Below, in pieces: positions 1 through 9,515 of a DNA stretch of 64,000 nt. Positions within the stretch are counted from its first letter, which is position 1. The number at the start of each line of letters is the position of its first letter. The stretch is from Variovorax sp. (GTDB lineage Bacteria; Pseudomonadota; Gammaproteobacteria; Burkholderiales; Burkholderiaceae_C). The position numbers and the translations under genes were made by a program. Location of the stretch: positions 19,141 through 83,140 of the forward strand of contig JAGIBP010000010.1 in NCBI GenBank assembly GCA_017744285.1. Direction: 5' to 3'. The notes beneath the pieces were generated by a model. It had not been told where the DNA came from. It made no database searches and saw only the letters and a program-made list of their open reading frames with translations.

Positions 1-646
1 CCACGGGGCTGAACGCGCCGCCGAGCAGCGCGATCGTCTGGTCGATGGGTTCGGGCATGCGCAGGCCCGACTGCGCGAACAGCAGGCCGGCGATGATCGG
101 CAGCGGCACCGGATGGATGATCGCGTGGCGGAGCGCCCGGCCCACGATGCGCAGCAGCGGCCGCCGCGCGCTGCCGCTGGTCGCGGCCTGCTCGTGGGCC
201 ACCGCGAGTTCGAGCACCACCGTGGCGCTCGTGAGCAGCACCAGCGAGTGCAGCGAGACGAGCGTGAGCAGCACCACCATGCCCTCCGGCCCGTAGGCCA
301 GGCCGATGAGCGCGATGCCGATCATCACCGTGTTGCTGTAGGTGTTGGCCAGCGCGAGCACCGTGGCCGTGCGGCTGAAGCCGCGCCACGCCAGCGTGCC
401 CGCGAAGATGAGCCCCGCCGCGATGAAGTACGCGGCCACGGGCCGAAGGCTCAGCTGCTCCACGTGCACCGTGCTCATCGAGCGGAACAGCAGCGCGGGC
501 GCCAGCAGCAGGAAGATCAGGTTCGACAGGTCGCGCACCGCGCCGCCGCCGACCCACCCGCGTCTGCCCGCGAAGAAACCGACAGCGATGAGCAGGACCA
601 CGGGCAACAGGGAGGACAGGACGGAGGCATTCACCGCGGCGAGCAT
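1..646 (-). CDS. AEC (auxin efflux carrier) family transporter, partial (runs off left edge)
   Basis: Minus-strand translation from ATG at 646: MLAAVNASVLSSLLPVVLLIAVGFFAGRRGWVGGGAVRDLSNLIFLLLAPALLFRSMSTV...; hydrophobic segments and family-like start. Not in the supplied ORF list because it is open at the window edge. Confidence 0.8.
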   Translation of the reverse strand, partial: MLAAVNASVLSSLLPVVLLIAVGFFAGRRGWVGGGAVRDLSNLIFLLLAPALLFRSMSTVHVEQLSLRPVAAYFIAAGLIFAGTLAWRGFSRTATVLALANTYSNTVMIGIALIGLAYGPEGMVVLLTLVSLHSLVLLTSATVVLELAVAHEQAATSGSARRPLLRIVGRALRHAIIHPVPLPIIAGLLFAQSGLRMPEPIDQTIALLGGAFSPV

Positions 647-677
647 ACCCGCGCCTGCCGCAGCGCCGCCGCGCGGC

Positions 678-986
678 TCACACGGTGGGCCAGCGCTCGA
701 AGGCGGTGAACCGGTCGAAGGGCCTGGGCACTTCCTTGGACTCCAGCGAGGCGACGCGCGCCCCGGGCACCCCGGTGCGCAACCAGTCGCACATGTGCGC
801 GATCTGGTTGGGCGAGCCCTGCAGCATCGCCTCGACGGAGCCGTCCACGCGGTTGCGCACCCAGCCCGCGATGTCGAGCGAGCGCGCCCGCCGGACGCAG
901 GCCTCTCGAAAGCCCACGCCCTGCACGCGGCCGGTGACGCGCACCAGCCGGCAATCCAACGCGCCGTTCCTGTCGGCAGCTTCCAT
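678..986 (-). CDS. acyP: Acylphosphatase
   Basis: 102 aa with GRVQGVGFR signature and GWVRNRVDGSVEAMLQG motif. Confidence 0.9.
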   Translation of the reverse strand: MEAADRNGALDCRLVRVTGRVQGVGFREACVRRARSLDIAGWVRNRVDGSVEAMLQGSPNQIAHMCDWLRTGVPGARVASLESKEVPRPFDRFTAFERWPTV

Positions 987-1078
987 CGCGACGGCTCCTG
1001 CTCCGGATCAAGCCCGCAGCATGGGCCAACGGCGACGGCGCGCCAAGTTTCAATTGGTGAGCGCGGCGCGCCTTCCAG

Positions 1079-2017
1079 CTACTTGAGCAACTCGACGCCG
1101 CGCCACTCGCCGCTCTCGACGAGGCGCCGCGCGGTGTCGCGCAGTTCGCCGGCGACGACCGCGGCCGCGGGCGAGAGCATGCCGGGCTCGATCGAGTAGA
1201 GGTAGTTGCGGCGCGTGATGCGCGCGTCGGAGATGGAGAGCGCCCGCCAGTCGCGGCCGCGCTCGCCTTCGAGCTGCAGCGCGGACATGGGCTTGATGGT
1301 CGCGCCCATCCCGTCGTACACGCAGCTCATGAGAAGCGACAGCGAATCGATCTCGGCCACCACGTGCGCCTGCAGGTCGCGCTGCTCGAACTCGGCCATG
1401 ATGCGCCGGCGCAGGCCGTGCGTGCCGGTCGGCAGGATCATGGGCAGGTTCGCGGCCTCGGCGATCGTGAGGCTGGTGCGGCGCCGGGGCACCAGCGTGC
1501 TCTCGCGCGGCAGCATCACGAAGAGCTCTTCCTCGAGCAGCACGGTGGTGCTCAGGTCGGGTGCCACGTCGCTGCCGAAGAGCACGGCGAGGTCGAGCTG
1601 GCCGAGCCGCATCATCTGGCCGAGGTGGCCGCTCATGCCCTCGACCACGTTGATCAGGATGCTCGGGAAGCGCTCGCGCACCCGGCGCACCAGCGGCAGC
1701 CCAATGGCGGACACGGTGGTCGCGGGCAGGCCCACCGAGACCATGCCGCGCACCTCGCCCGACTCCTGCCGCGCGATCGACAGCGCCTGGTCGAGCTGGC
1801 GCAGCATGAAGCGCGCATGGTGGTAGAGCGCCAGGCCGTTGTCGGTCGGCGTGACCCCCTTGGACGAACGATGCAAGAGCGGCTTGCCCACTTCGTCCTC
1901 GAGCTTGGCGAGTTGCTGGCTGAGCGCGGGTTGCGCGATGAAGAGCTGGCGCGATGCCTTGGCAAAGCTGCCGCTTTCGACGATGCAGGCGAAGTAACGG
2001 AGTTGTCGCAGGTCCAT
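1079..2017 (-). CDS. LysR family transcriptional regulator
   Basis: MDLRQLRYFACIVESGSFAKASRQLFIAQPALSQQLAKLEDEVGKPLL N-terminal HTH; divergent from the catabolic cluster. Confidence 0.95.
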   Translation of the reverse strand: MDLRQLRYFACIVESGSFAKASRQLFIAQPALSQQLAKLEDEVGKPLLHRSSKGVTPTDNGLALYHHARFMLRQLDQALSIARQESGEVRGMVSVGLPATTVSAIGLPLVRRVRERFPSILINVVEGMSGHLGQMMRLGQLDLAVLFGSDVAPDLSTTVLLEEELFVMLPRESTLVPRRRTSLTIAEAANLPMILPTGTHGLRRRIMAEFEQRDLQAHVVAEIDSLSLLMSCVYDGMGATIKPMSALQLEGERGRDWRALSISDARITRRNYLYSIEPGMLSPAAAVVAGELRDTARRLVESGEWRGVELLK

Positions 2018-2046
2018 GCAGGGGGGGCGGGCTGGCGGGGAAAAGG

Positions 2047-2101
2047 GCTATATGTTCTGCTTATAGCGCCCCACCGAAAACGGTATTTTCCCTCTGGGAA
2101 A
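2047..2101. promoter_or_regulatory. Putative LysR-type operator region: GCTATA-N9-TATAGC (2047-2067) and TTTCCC-TCT-GGGAAA (2087-2101)
   Basis: Two perfect inverted repeats in the divergent intergenic region between the LysR gene and the cupin gene. Confidence 0.5.
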
Positions 2102-2141
2102 GCCCTTCCTAGAATCCGCCGGACTTCAACGAGAGACAAGC

Positions 2142-2513
2142 ATGGCGACTTCCTTCGTCCGCAACATCGCGGACATTCCGTGGCAAGAATTCCCGGGGCA
2201 TTTCGGCGGCGCCCTGTCCAAGGCGCTGGTGCGTCCGGAGACCTGCGCGTCGCAGCGCATCGACCACCGCATCTCGTGCTATCAGCCGATGGCGCACGTG
2301 GCGGAACACGTGCACAAGGTGCAGGAGCAGGTCTACCACGTGCTCGAAGGCGAAGGCCTTCTCACGCTCGACGACGAACGCCGCGTGATGCGCAGGCACG
2401 ACTACGTCTTCGTGCCGCCCGGCGTGCGGCACAGCTTCACCAACACCGGCCTCGTGCCGCTGGTGTTCCTCGTGGTGACCAGCCCGGTCGAAGACGGCGA
2501 GGCGCCGCTGTGA
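2142..2513 (+). CDS. Cupin domain-containing protein
   Basis: 123 aa; HVHKVQEQVYHVLEGEGLLTLDDERRVMRRHDYVFVPPGVRHSFTN cupin motifs. Confidence 0.85.
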   Translation: MATSFVRNIADIPWQEFPGHFGGALSKALVRPETCASQRIDHRISCYQPMAHVAEHVHKVQEQVYHVLEGEGLLTLDDERRVMRRHDYVFVPPGVRHSFTNTGLVPLVFLVVTSPVEDGEAPL

Positions 2514-3967
2514 GCGCGAACCCCTCCGCGAGCCACGCCCCCCGGACGGCGCTGCGCCAGGGCCGGCTGTTCATCGACGGCCGCTGGACCGATGGTGCAG
2601 GTACCGCGGCCGTGCCCGACAAGTACCGCCTGCAGCCCTGGGGCGAGGCGCACCTGCCCTCGCGCTCCCAGGTCGCCGAATGCATTGCCGCCGCGCAGGC
2701 CGCGTTCCGGCGCAGCACGCTCGACGCGAGCGAGCGCGGCGCAATCCTCGACCGCGCGGCCGCGCTGCTGGAGCAGCGCGGCGAGGAACTGATCGCGATC
2801 CTCCAGGCCGAGGCCGGCTTCACGCGCCACGACGCCGCGGGCGAACTGCGGCGCTGCGTGATCACCTTCCGTCTCTCGGCCGAGGAAGCGCGCCGCTTCA
2901 GCGGCGAGCTGGTGCCGATGGAAGGCGCGCCGGGCCAGACCGGCCGCATCGGCTTCACGCTGCGCGTGCCGCTGGGCGTGGTGTGCGCGATCACGCCGTT
3001 CAATGCGCCGCTCAACACGGTCGCGCACAAGGTCGCGCCCGCGATCGCGGCCGGCAATGCGGTGGTGCTCAAGCCCTCGCTGCATACGCCGATGACGGCC
3101 TGCCTGATGGCCGAGGTGCTCGAGGCCGCCGGCCTGCCGCCGGGGCTGATGTCGGTGCTGCACGGCGGGCCGGAGGTCGTGCAGTGGCTGCTGGACGAGC
3201 CCGAGGTGCGCTTCTACGCCTTCACCGGCAGCACCGAGGCCGGCCGCGCGATCCAGCACCGCGCCGGGCTGCGCCGCACGCAGATGGAACTGGGCTCGAT
3301 CGCGCACTGCGTGCTTTGCGATGACGCCGACCTCGACGCGGCGCTGCCGAAGATCGTCAACGCCGGCTACCGCAAGGCGGGACAGGTCTGCACCTCGGTG
3401 CAGGTGCTGCTGGTGCAGGCGGGCATCGTGACCGAGGTCGAGCGCCGCCTCGCGGCGCTGGTGGCGGCGCTGCCCTACGGCGATCCGCATGCGCCCGGCA
3501 CGGTGGTCGGCCCGGTGATCAGCGAAGCCTCGGCGCAGCGCATCGAGCAGTGGATCGACGAAGCGATGCGCCTGGGCGCGCGACGGCTCGCGGGCGGCGA
3601 GCGCCGCGGCGCGGTGGTGCCGCCGACGTTGCTGGCCGATGTCGATCCGACGACGCCGCTGGGCTGCCAGGAGGTGTTCGGCCCCGTGATGTGCATCGTG
3701 CCGTTCGCTCACCTCGACGAGGCGATCGACCGCGTCAACGCCACGCCCTACGGCCTGGCCACCGGCGTCTTCACCAACCGGCTCGACGACGCGCTGCGCG
3801 CGGCGCGCCAGCTCGAAGTCGGCGGCGTGCACATCAACGAGACCTCCAGCTCGCGCGTGGACCTCATGCCCTACGGCGGCACCAAGGACAGCGGCTTCGG
3901 CCGCGAGGGCCCGCACCACGCGATCCGCGAGATGAGCGAGGAACGCATGGTCACGCTGCTGCCCTGA
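2510..3967 (+). CDS. Aldehyde dehydrogenase family protein
   Basis: GTG start overlapping upstream stop (GTGA); GVVCAITPFNAPLN, MELGS, GQVCTSVQVLL (catalytic Cys), EVFGPVM motifs. Longer ORF start at 1364 rejected. Confidence 0.9.
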   Translation: MSANPSASHAPRTALRQGRLFIDGRWTDGAGTAAVPDKYRLQPWGEAHLPSRSQVAECIAAAQAAFRRSTLDASERGAILDRAAALLEQRGEELIAILQAEAGFTRHDAAGELRRCVITFRLSAEEARRFSGELVPMEGAPGQTGRIGFTLRVPLGVVCAITPFNAPLNTVAHKVAPAIAAGNAVVLKPSLHTPMTACLMAEVLEAAGLPPGLMSVLHGGPEVVQWLLDEPEVRFYAFTGSTEAGRAIQHRAGLRRTQMELGSIAHCVLCDDADLDAALPKIVNAGYRKAGQVCTSVQVLLVQAGIVTEVERRLAALVAALPYGDPHAPGTVVGPVISEASAQRIEQWIDEAMRLGARRLAGGERRGAVVPPTLLADVDPTTPLGCQEVFGPVMCIVPFAHLDEAIDRVNATPYGLATGVFTNRLDDALRAARQLEVGGVHINETSSSRVDLMPYGGTKDSGFGREGPHHAIREMSEERMVTLLP

Positions 3968-4009
3968 CCCGCTCCCACACGAACAAAGATCCATCGAGAA
4001 AGAAGACCC

Positions 4010-5797
4010 ATGGCAAGAATGAAGGGCGGCGAACTGATCGCCGAATACCTCGTCAAGCAGAAGGTGCCCTACGTGTTCGGCATCTGCGGACACGGCAACG
4101 TCGGCATCCTCGACGCGCTGCACCAGGTGCGCGATCAGGTGAAGCTGGTGTCGCCGCGCCACGAGCAATGCGCCGGCCACATGGCCGACGCCTACTTCCG
4201 CGTCAAGCATGAGCCGGTGGCGACGCTGACCTCCACCGGCCCCGGCTCGGCGAACATGGTGATGTCGCTCGCGACGGCGCTGTCGGATTCGTCGGCCTTC
4301 CTCGCGATCACGGCGAACGTGCCGACCTCGCAGGCCAACCGCGCGCCGTTCCAGGAGCTGTACGCGCACAACCAGGCGGACTTCGCGCAGGTGCTGCGCC
4401 CGGTCGTCAAGCGCACGTTCCAGCCCTCGCGCGTGGACATGCTGCCGCTCGCGCTGCGCCAGTCGTTCGACACCATGGTCACCGGCCGCCCGGGTCCGGT
4501 GAACATGGACATCCCGTACAACGTGTTCCAGGAAGAGGCGGAGGTCGAGGTGCCCGCGGTCTCGCACCGCCACGGCAGCCACCGCCCCGGCGCGAGCGAA
4601 GCCGATGTGGCGGCCGCGCTGGACCTGCTCGCGGCCTCGAAGAAGCCAGTGTTCTTCATCGGCCACGGCGCGACGCTGGCCGAGGCCGGCCCCGAGATCA
4701 CCGCGCTGTCGCAGCGCCTGGGCATTCCGGTGATCACCTCGCCCAACGGCATGGGCTGCGTGCCGGCGGACGACCCGCTCGCGCTCGGCTTCATCGGCCG
4801 CAACGGCGCCTACCCGGCGAACCAGGCCGGGCGCCACGCGGACCTGGTGCTGTGCGTCGGCACGCGCTTCGACGACCGCTCGTCGTCGAGCTGGCATCCG
4901 GGCTACTCGTGGAACTTCCCGTCCACCAAGCTGCTGCACGTGGACATCGATCCGCTGGAGCTGGGGCGCAACTACCCGCCCACGCTCGGCGTGATCGCCG
5001 ACGCCAAGGTGTTCGCGCAGCAACTGCTGGCCGCGCTCGGCGCGCGCCGCGACATCGAGGCCGCGCGCTTCGGCGCCTGGCGCGGCCAGGTGGGCGAATG
5101 GCAGGCCGAGTGGGAAGCCTTCGTGCGCCCGAACTTCAGCGCCATCACGACGCCGATCCGGCCCGAGTACGTGGTCGACCAGTTGCAGGACGTGCTGCCC
5201 GACGACGTGATCCTCTCGCTCGACTCCGGCGTGCACCACAACTGGTTCATGCAGTTCTGGAAGCCCCGGCGCGCGCAGAGCATGCTCAACAGCTGGGGCT
5301 ACTCGTCGATGGGCTTCGGCGTGTGCGGCGTGCTGGGCGCGCAGCTCGCGGCGCCCGACCGGCCCTGCGTCGCCGTGGTGGGCGACGGCGGCTTCATGAT
5401 GGCGCCGTATGTCGTCGCGACCGCGGTCGAGTACGAGCTGCCCTGCGTCTGGATCGTGTGGAACAACTTCGCCTGGGGCGCGATCCGCGACCTGCAGTAC
5501 GGCCTCTTCGAGGGCCGCGAACTCGGCACCGCCTTCTACAAGGGCAAGCAGGGGCCGGGCGGCGAGCGCTACAACCCCGACTTCGCGGCCTGGGCGCGCG
5601 CCTGCGGCGCCGACGGCGTCACCGTCACGCGCAGCCAGGACCTGCGCGGCGCGGTCGAGCAGGCGGTGCGCAACCGCCGGCCCTGCGTGATCGACGTGCA
5701 TGTCGACGCCGAAGTGCGCCCGCCCTCCACCGGCACCTGGCAGCTGCCGCCGATTCCGTACAAGGAGCCGGTCTTCGGCAAGCCCTGGATCGCCTGA
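4010..5797 (+). CDS. Thiamine diphosphate-dependent enzyme (acetolactate synthase-like)
   Basis: 595 aa; catalytic-Glu region PRHEQCAGHMADAYFRV, ThDP motif VVGDGGFMMAPYVVATAVEYELPCVWIVWNN. Confidence 0.9.
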   Translation: MARMKGGELIAEYLVKQKVPYVFGICGHGNVGILDALHQVRDQVKLVSPRHEQCAGHMADAYFRVKHEPVATLTSTGPGSANMVMSLATALSDSSAFLAITANVPTSQANRAPFQELYAHNQADFAQVLRPVVKRTFQPSRVDMLPLALRQSFDTMVTGRPGPVNMDIPYNVFQEEAEVEVPAVSHRHGSHRPGASEADVAAALDLLAASKKPVFFIGHGATLAEAGPEITALSQRLGIPVITSPNGMGCVPADDPLALGFIGRNGAYPANQAGRHADLVLCVGTRFDDRSSSSWHPGYSWNFPSTKLLHVDIDPLELGRNYPPTLGVIADAKVFAQQLLAALGARRDIEAARFGAWRGQVGEWQAEWEAFVRPNFSAITTPIRPEYVVDQLQDVLPDDVILSLDSGVHHNWFMQFWKPRRAQSMLNSWGYSSMGFGVCGVLGAQLAAPDRPCVAVVGDGGFMMAPYVVATAVEYELPCVWIVWNNFAWGAIRDLQYGLFEGRELGTAFYKGKQGPGGERYNPDFAAWARACGADGVTVTRSQDLRGAVEQAVRNRRPCVIDVHVDAEVRPPSTGTWQLPPIPYKEPVFGKPWIA

Positions 5798-5844
5798 TCC
5801 GCCACACCGCACAACACACATCGCATTCAAGACAAGGACTCACC

Positions 5845-6555
5845 ATGAGCAGCAGCAAACCCCTCGCCATCGTCTTCGGCGGATCGCGCGGCATCGGCGC
5901 CGCGTGCGTGAACGCGCTCGCGACCGACGGCTACGACGTTGCCTTCACCTACGTGTCGAAGGCGCCCGCTTCCTCGGAGGGCAAGGCCTACGCGGCGGAC
6001 ATCCAGGACCCCGCCGCGGTGGCGCGCGTCTTCGCCGACGCGCGGCGCGACTTCGGCCGCGCGCCCAAGGTCGTCATCGCCAATGCGGGCATCAACGTGC
6101 CCCCCGGGCCGCTCGCGCAATTCAACCCCGACGACTTCCGCAAGCTGGTCGAGGTGAACATCGTCGGCGCCTTCAACATCCTCGCCGAGGCCGCGCGCCA
6201 GGTGCAGGACGGCGGCGCGATCGTCGCGCTGACCACCTCGCTGGTGCGCCACGCGGTGCCCGGCGTCGGCGCCTACAGCGCGAGCAAGGCGGCGGTCGAA
6301 TCCCTCGTGCGTTCGCTGGCCAGGGAGCTGGCGGGCCGCCAGGTGCGCGTCAATGCGGTGGCGCCGGGCCCGGTCGACACCGACCTCTTCCACGCCGGCA
6401 AGACGGACGAGGCCAAGCAGCGCTCGGCCGCCATGAGTCCCTTCAACCGCGTCGGCCAGCCTGCGGAGATCGCCGAGGTCGTGCGGTTCCTGGTCTCGGA
6501 CAAGGCCTCCTGGGTGCACGGCCAGATCGTGCAGCCCAACGGCGGCCTGGTCTGA
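5845..6555 (+). CDS. SDR family NAD(P)-dependent oxidoreductase
   Basis: MSSSKPLAIVFGGSRGIGAACVNALA; NAGIN; YSASKAAVESL active site. Confidence 0.93.
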   Translation: MSSSKPLAIVFGGSRGIGAACVNALATDGYDVAFTYVSKAPASSEGKAYAADIQDPAAVARVFADARRDFGRAPKVVIANAGINVPPGPLAQFNPDDFRKLVEVNIVGAFNILAEAARQVQDGGAIVALTTSLVRHAVPGVGAYSASKAAVESLVRSLARELAGRQVRVNAVAPGPVDTDLFHAGKTDEAKQRSAAMSPFNRVGQPAEIAEVVRFLVSDKASWVHGQIVQPNGGLV

Positions 6556-6601
6556 CGCCTTCACGCTTCGCAACCCCCAAAGAAAAAACCGGAGACAAAC
6601 C

Positions 6602-7579
6602 ATGAAGATGAGAGCGATTGCCGTCATGGCAGGCGCAGCCCTGTGCGCCACCCTGTCCGTCCCGCTGCATGCGGCGGACTATCCGACCCGGTCGATCACC
6701 ATGGTCGTGCCCTACCCGCCGGGCGGCCCGACCGACATCGTGGCGCGCACGCTCGCCGCCTCGATGGAGAAGACGCTCAAGCAGCCGGTGGTGGTCGACA
6801 ACACCAGCGGCGCCGGCGGCACGGTGGGCAGCGCGAAGGTCGCGCGCTCGCCCAACGACGGCTACTGGCTGCTGCTGAACAACATCGGGATGGCGACGAC
6901 GCCTTCGCTCTACCGCTCGCTCGCGTACAAGCCCGACGACTTCGCGCCGATCGGCCTCGTGGCGACGATGCCCACCGTGATCATCGCGCGCAAGGACCTG
7001 CCCGCGAACAACCTCGAGGAACTGCTGGCCTACATCAAGAAGGACCCCGCGAAGGTCAACTACGGGCACTCGGGCATCGGCTCGGCGGCGCACCTGTGCG
7101 GGCTGCTCTACCAGTCGGCGATCAAGCAGCGCGTGACGACCATCGCGTACAAGGGCGCCGCGCCCGCGATGACCGACATCATGAGCGGCCAGTTCGACTT
7201 CATGTGCGAGCAGACCTCGAGCACGGTGCCCTTCGTCGAGAGCGGCAAGGTCAAGGCGATGGCCGTGACCTCGAAGAAGCGCATTCCCCAGCTGCCCGAC
7301 GTGCCGACCACGGCCGAGAGCGGCCTCGCGGCGCTCGACATCGGCGTGTGGCACGGCGTCTACGCGCCCAAGGGCACGCCCAAGGAGATCGTCGACCGCC
7401 TGTCGGCCGCGCTCGCCGAGGCGCTGCGCGACCCGAACGTCCAGAAGCGCTATGCCGAGATCGGCGCCGTGATCGCGACACCCGAGGAAGGCCAGCCCGC
7501 GCCGCTCGCGAAGCTGCAGCAGGCCGAGGCGGCGCGCTGGGCGCCGATCATCAAGGCCGCCGCCGAATACGCGGATTGA
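6602..7579 (+). CDS. Bug/TctC family tripartite tricarboxylate transporter substrate-binding protein (1)
   Basis: Signal peptide then ADYPTRSITMVVPYPPGGPTDIVARTLA...GHSGIGSAAHL; typical Bug motifs. Confidence 0.95.
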   Translation: MKMRAIAVMAGAALCATLSVPLHAADYPTRSITMVVPYPPGGPTDIVARTLAASMEKTLKQPVVVDNTSGAGGTVGSAKVARSPNDGYWLLLNNIGMATTPSLYRSLAYKPDDFAPIGLVATMPTVIIARKDLPANNLEELLAYIKKDPAKVNYGHSGIGSAAHLCGLLYQSAIKQRVTTIAYKGAAPAMTDIMSGQFDFMCEQTSSTVPFVESGKVKAMAVTSKKRIPQLPDVPTTAESGLAALDIGVWHGVYAPKGTPKEIVDRLSAALAEALRDPNVQKRYAEIGAVIATPEEGQPAPLAKLQQAEAARWAPIIKAAAEYAD

Positions 7580-7607
7580 CGGCGCGCCAGCGCGAGGGCC
7601 CTGCAGC

Positions 7608-8495
7608 ATGAGAATCGCCGTCTTCACCAAGAACCGGAGCAATCCCGCGTACATGGCGGCGCGGCTGGGCGCCGAGCGTGCCGCCGCCCTCTTCGGCGAC
7701 GAGGTGGCGCACTACGTGCCCGACACCCCGGACGATCCCGACGAGCAGATCGCGCTGATCGACCAGGCCCTGGCCACCGCGCCCGATGCGATCGTGCTGT
7801 CCCCGGTGCATGCGAGGCGCGTCGACCCGGCGATCCTGCGCATCCGCGCGGCGGGGGTTCCGCTCTTCGCCTTCGTCAACCCGGTCGAGGCCGCGCCGAC
7901 CATCGGCTATGTGGGCGCGGACGATGCGCGCCTGGCGGCCAACGTCGCGCGCTACCTGTTCTCGCGCATGGACGAACAGGGCAGCGTGCTGGTCGTCGGC
8001 GGCCATCGGGAATCGGTCACGAGCATCGCGCGAGTCACGGCCTTCGAACAGGTCGCGCGCGCGCTGCCGCGCATCCGCATCGCCGGCCATTGCGTGGGCG
8101 ACTACCAGCGCGGCGTGGCGCGCGAGGCCGTGTCGCGCTGGCTGGCCGATCACTGCGAGGCGCCCGATGCCTTCCTGGTCGCCAACGACATCATGGCGGT
8201 CGGCGTGATCGAGGCCTTGCAGGCGGCCGGCCACCGGGCGCTGGTGGTGGGCGTCAACGCCATTCCCGAAGCCATCGCCGCCATCCGCGAAGGCCGCATG
8301 CTGGCCACCGCGGACTTCAACGCGATGCAGATGGCCTTCACGGTGACCGAGTGCGCCGCGCGGCATCTGCGCGGCGAGCCCGTGCCGGCCCAGGTGGAGC
8401 TGCCGGTGGAGCTGGTGGACGCGACCAATTTCCAGCACTGGGACCGGCCCTACGAAGCCCGCCCCGTCAAGACCCTCTCCGAGATCCTCGCATGA
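7608..8495 (+). CDS. Sugar-binding/LacI-effector-like periplasmic binding fold protein lacking a signal peptide
   Basis: MRIAVFTKNRSNPAYMAARLGAERAAALFGDEVAHYVPDT...DAIVLSPVHARRVDPAILRIRAAGVPLFAFVN; PBP-I fold pattern, no N-terminal hydrophobic segment and no HTH. Confidence 0.75.
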   Translation: MRIAVFTKNRSNPAYMAARLGAERAAALFGDEVAHYVPDTPDDPDEQIALIDQALATAPDAIVLSPVHARRVDPAILRIRAAGVPLFAFVNPVEAAPTIGYVGADDARLAANVARYLFSRMDEQGSVLVVGGHRESVTSIARVTAFEQVARALPRIRIAGHCVGDYQRGVAREAVSRWLADHCEAPDAFLVANDIMAVGVIEALQAAGHRALVVGVNAIPEAIAAIREGRMLATADFNAMQMAFTVTECAARHLRGEPVPAQVELPVELVDATNFQHWDRPYEARPVKTLSEILA

Positions 8496-9487
8496 ACTCC
8501 TCACGCCTTCGGGCCGGCCTGCCGCGCCGCGCCTGGCTCCTTGCCGCATGCTGCGCGGCCCTCGCCTCGCCGGCCCATGCCCAGGTGCCGGACTATCCGT
8601 CCAGGCCGATCAGGCTGATCGTCCCCAACCCGCCCGGCGGCGTGACCGACCTGCTCGGACGCATCGTTTCCGAGCGGCTGGCCGCGCTCTACGGGCAGCC
8701 GGTGGTGGTCGACAACCGCGCCGGCGCCAGCGGCCACCTCGGCGCGCAGCAGGTCGCGAAATCGGCCGCCGACGGCTACACGCTGCTGCTGGGCACGATC
8801 GGCATCCATGCCGCCCACGCCAGCTACCGCAAGCTCGGCTACGACCCGGCCGCCGAACTGACGCCGGTGACCATCCTCGCGCAATCGCCCAACGTGGTGC
8901 TCGTGCCCGACGCCTCGCCGCTGCGCAGCTTCGCCGACCTGCTGGCCCGCGCCAAGGCCGACCCCGCCAGCCTGAACTACGCGACGGCCGGGCCGGGTTC
9001 CTCGGTGCACATGGTCACCGCGCTGTTCGAGACCATCAGCGGGGCCAGGGTGAACTACGTGCCCTACAAGGGCAGCGGCCCGGCGATGGTCGACCTGATC
9101 GGCGGCCAGGTGCAGGTGATGTTCGAGAACCTGCCCAGCGCCATCCCGCACATCCGTTCGGGCCGCGTGCGCGCGCTGGCGGTGACGGGCGATCGCCGCG
9201 ATCCACGGCTGCCCGCGGTGCCGACCATTGCCGAGTCGGGCCTGCCGGACTACGCCGCCGTCTCGTGGTTCACGGTGGCGGCGCCCGGCGGTACCCCGCC
9301 ACCGGTGATCGACAAGCTGGCCCGCGACCTGAAGCAGGTGATGGCAGGGCCCGACGTGGTCGCGCAACTCGACAAGCTCGGCGCGACCCTGGTCCTGGGC
9401 TCGCCCGAGCAGGCCCGGCGGTTCTTCGCCACCGAGACCGCCAAGTGGAACCGCGTGATCGAAGCCACCCGGCTCCAGCTCGATTGA
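8492..9487 (+). CDS. Bug/TctC family substrate-binding protein (2)
   Basis: MNSSRLRAGLPRRAWLLAACCAALASPAHAQVPDYPSRPIRLIVPNPPGGVTDLLG; ATGA overlap with upstream gene. Confidence 0.95.
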   Translation: MNSSRLRAGLPRRAWLLAACCAALASPAHAQVPDYPSRPIRLIVPNPPGGVTDLLGRIVSERLAALYGQPVVVDNRAGASGHLGAQQVAKSAADGYTLLLGTIGIHAAHASYRKLGYDPAAELTPVTILAQSPNVVLVPDASPLRSFADLLARAKADPASLNYATAGPGSSVHMVTALFETISGARVNYVPYKGSGPAMVDLIGGQVQVMFENLPSAIPHIRSGRVRALAVTGDRRDPRLPAVPTIAESGLPDYAAVSWFTVAAPGGTPPPVIDKLARDLKQVMAGPDVVAQLDKLGATLVLGSPEQARRFFATETAKWNRVIEATRLQLD

Positions 9488-9515
9488 GCGCAGCCGAAAG
9501 ACATCCGGAGACAGC

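Noticed and set aside
2402-5830. 1142-aa minus-strand ORF
   Set aside because: Antisense shadow of the ALDH and ThDP-enzyme genes; composition (R/H/A/G/D-rich, no motif) typical of spurious high-GC frames.
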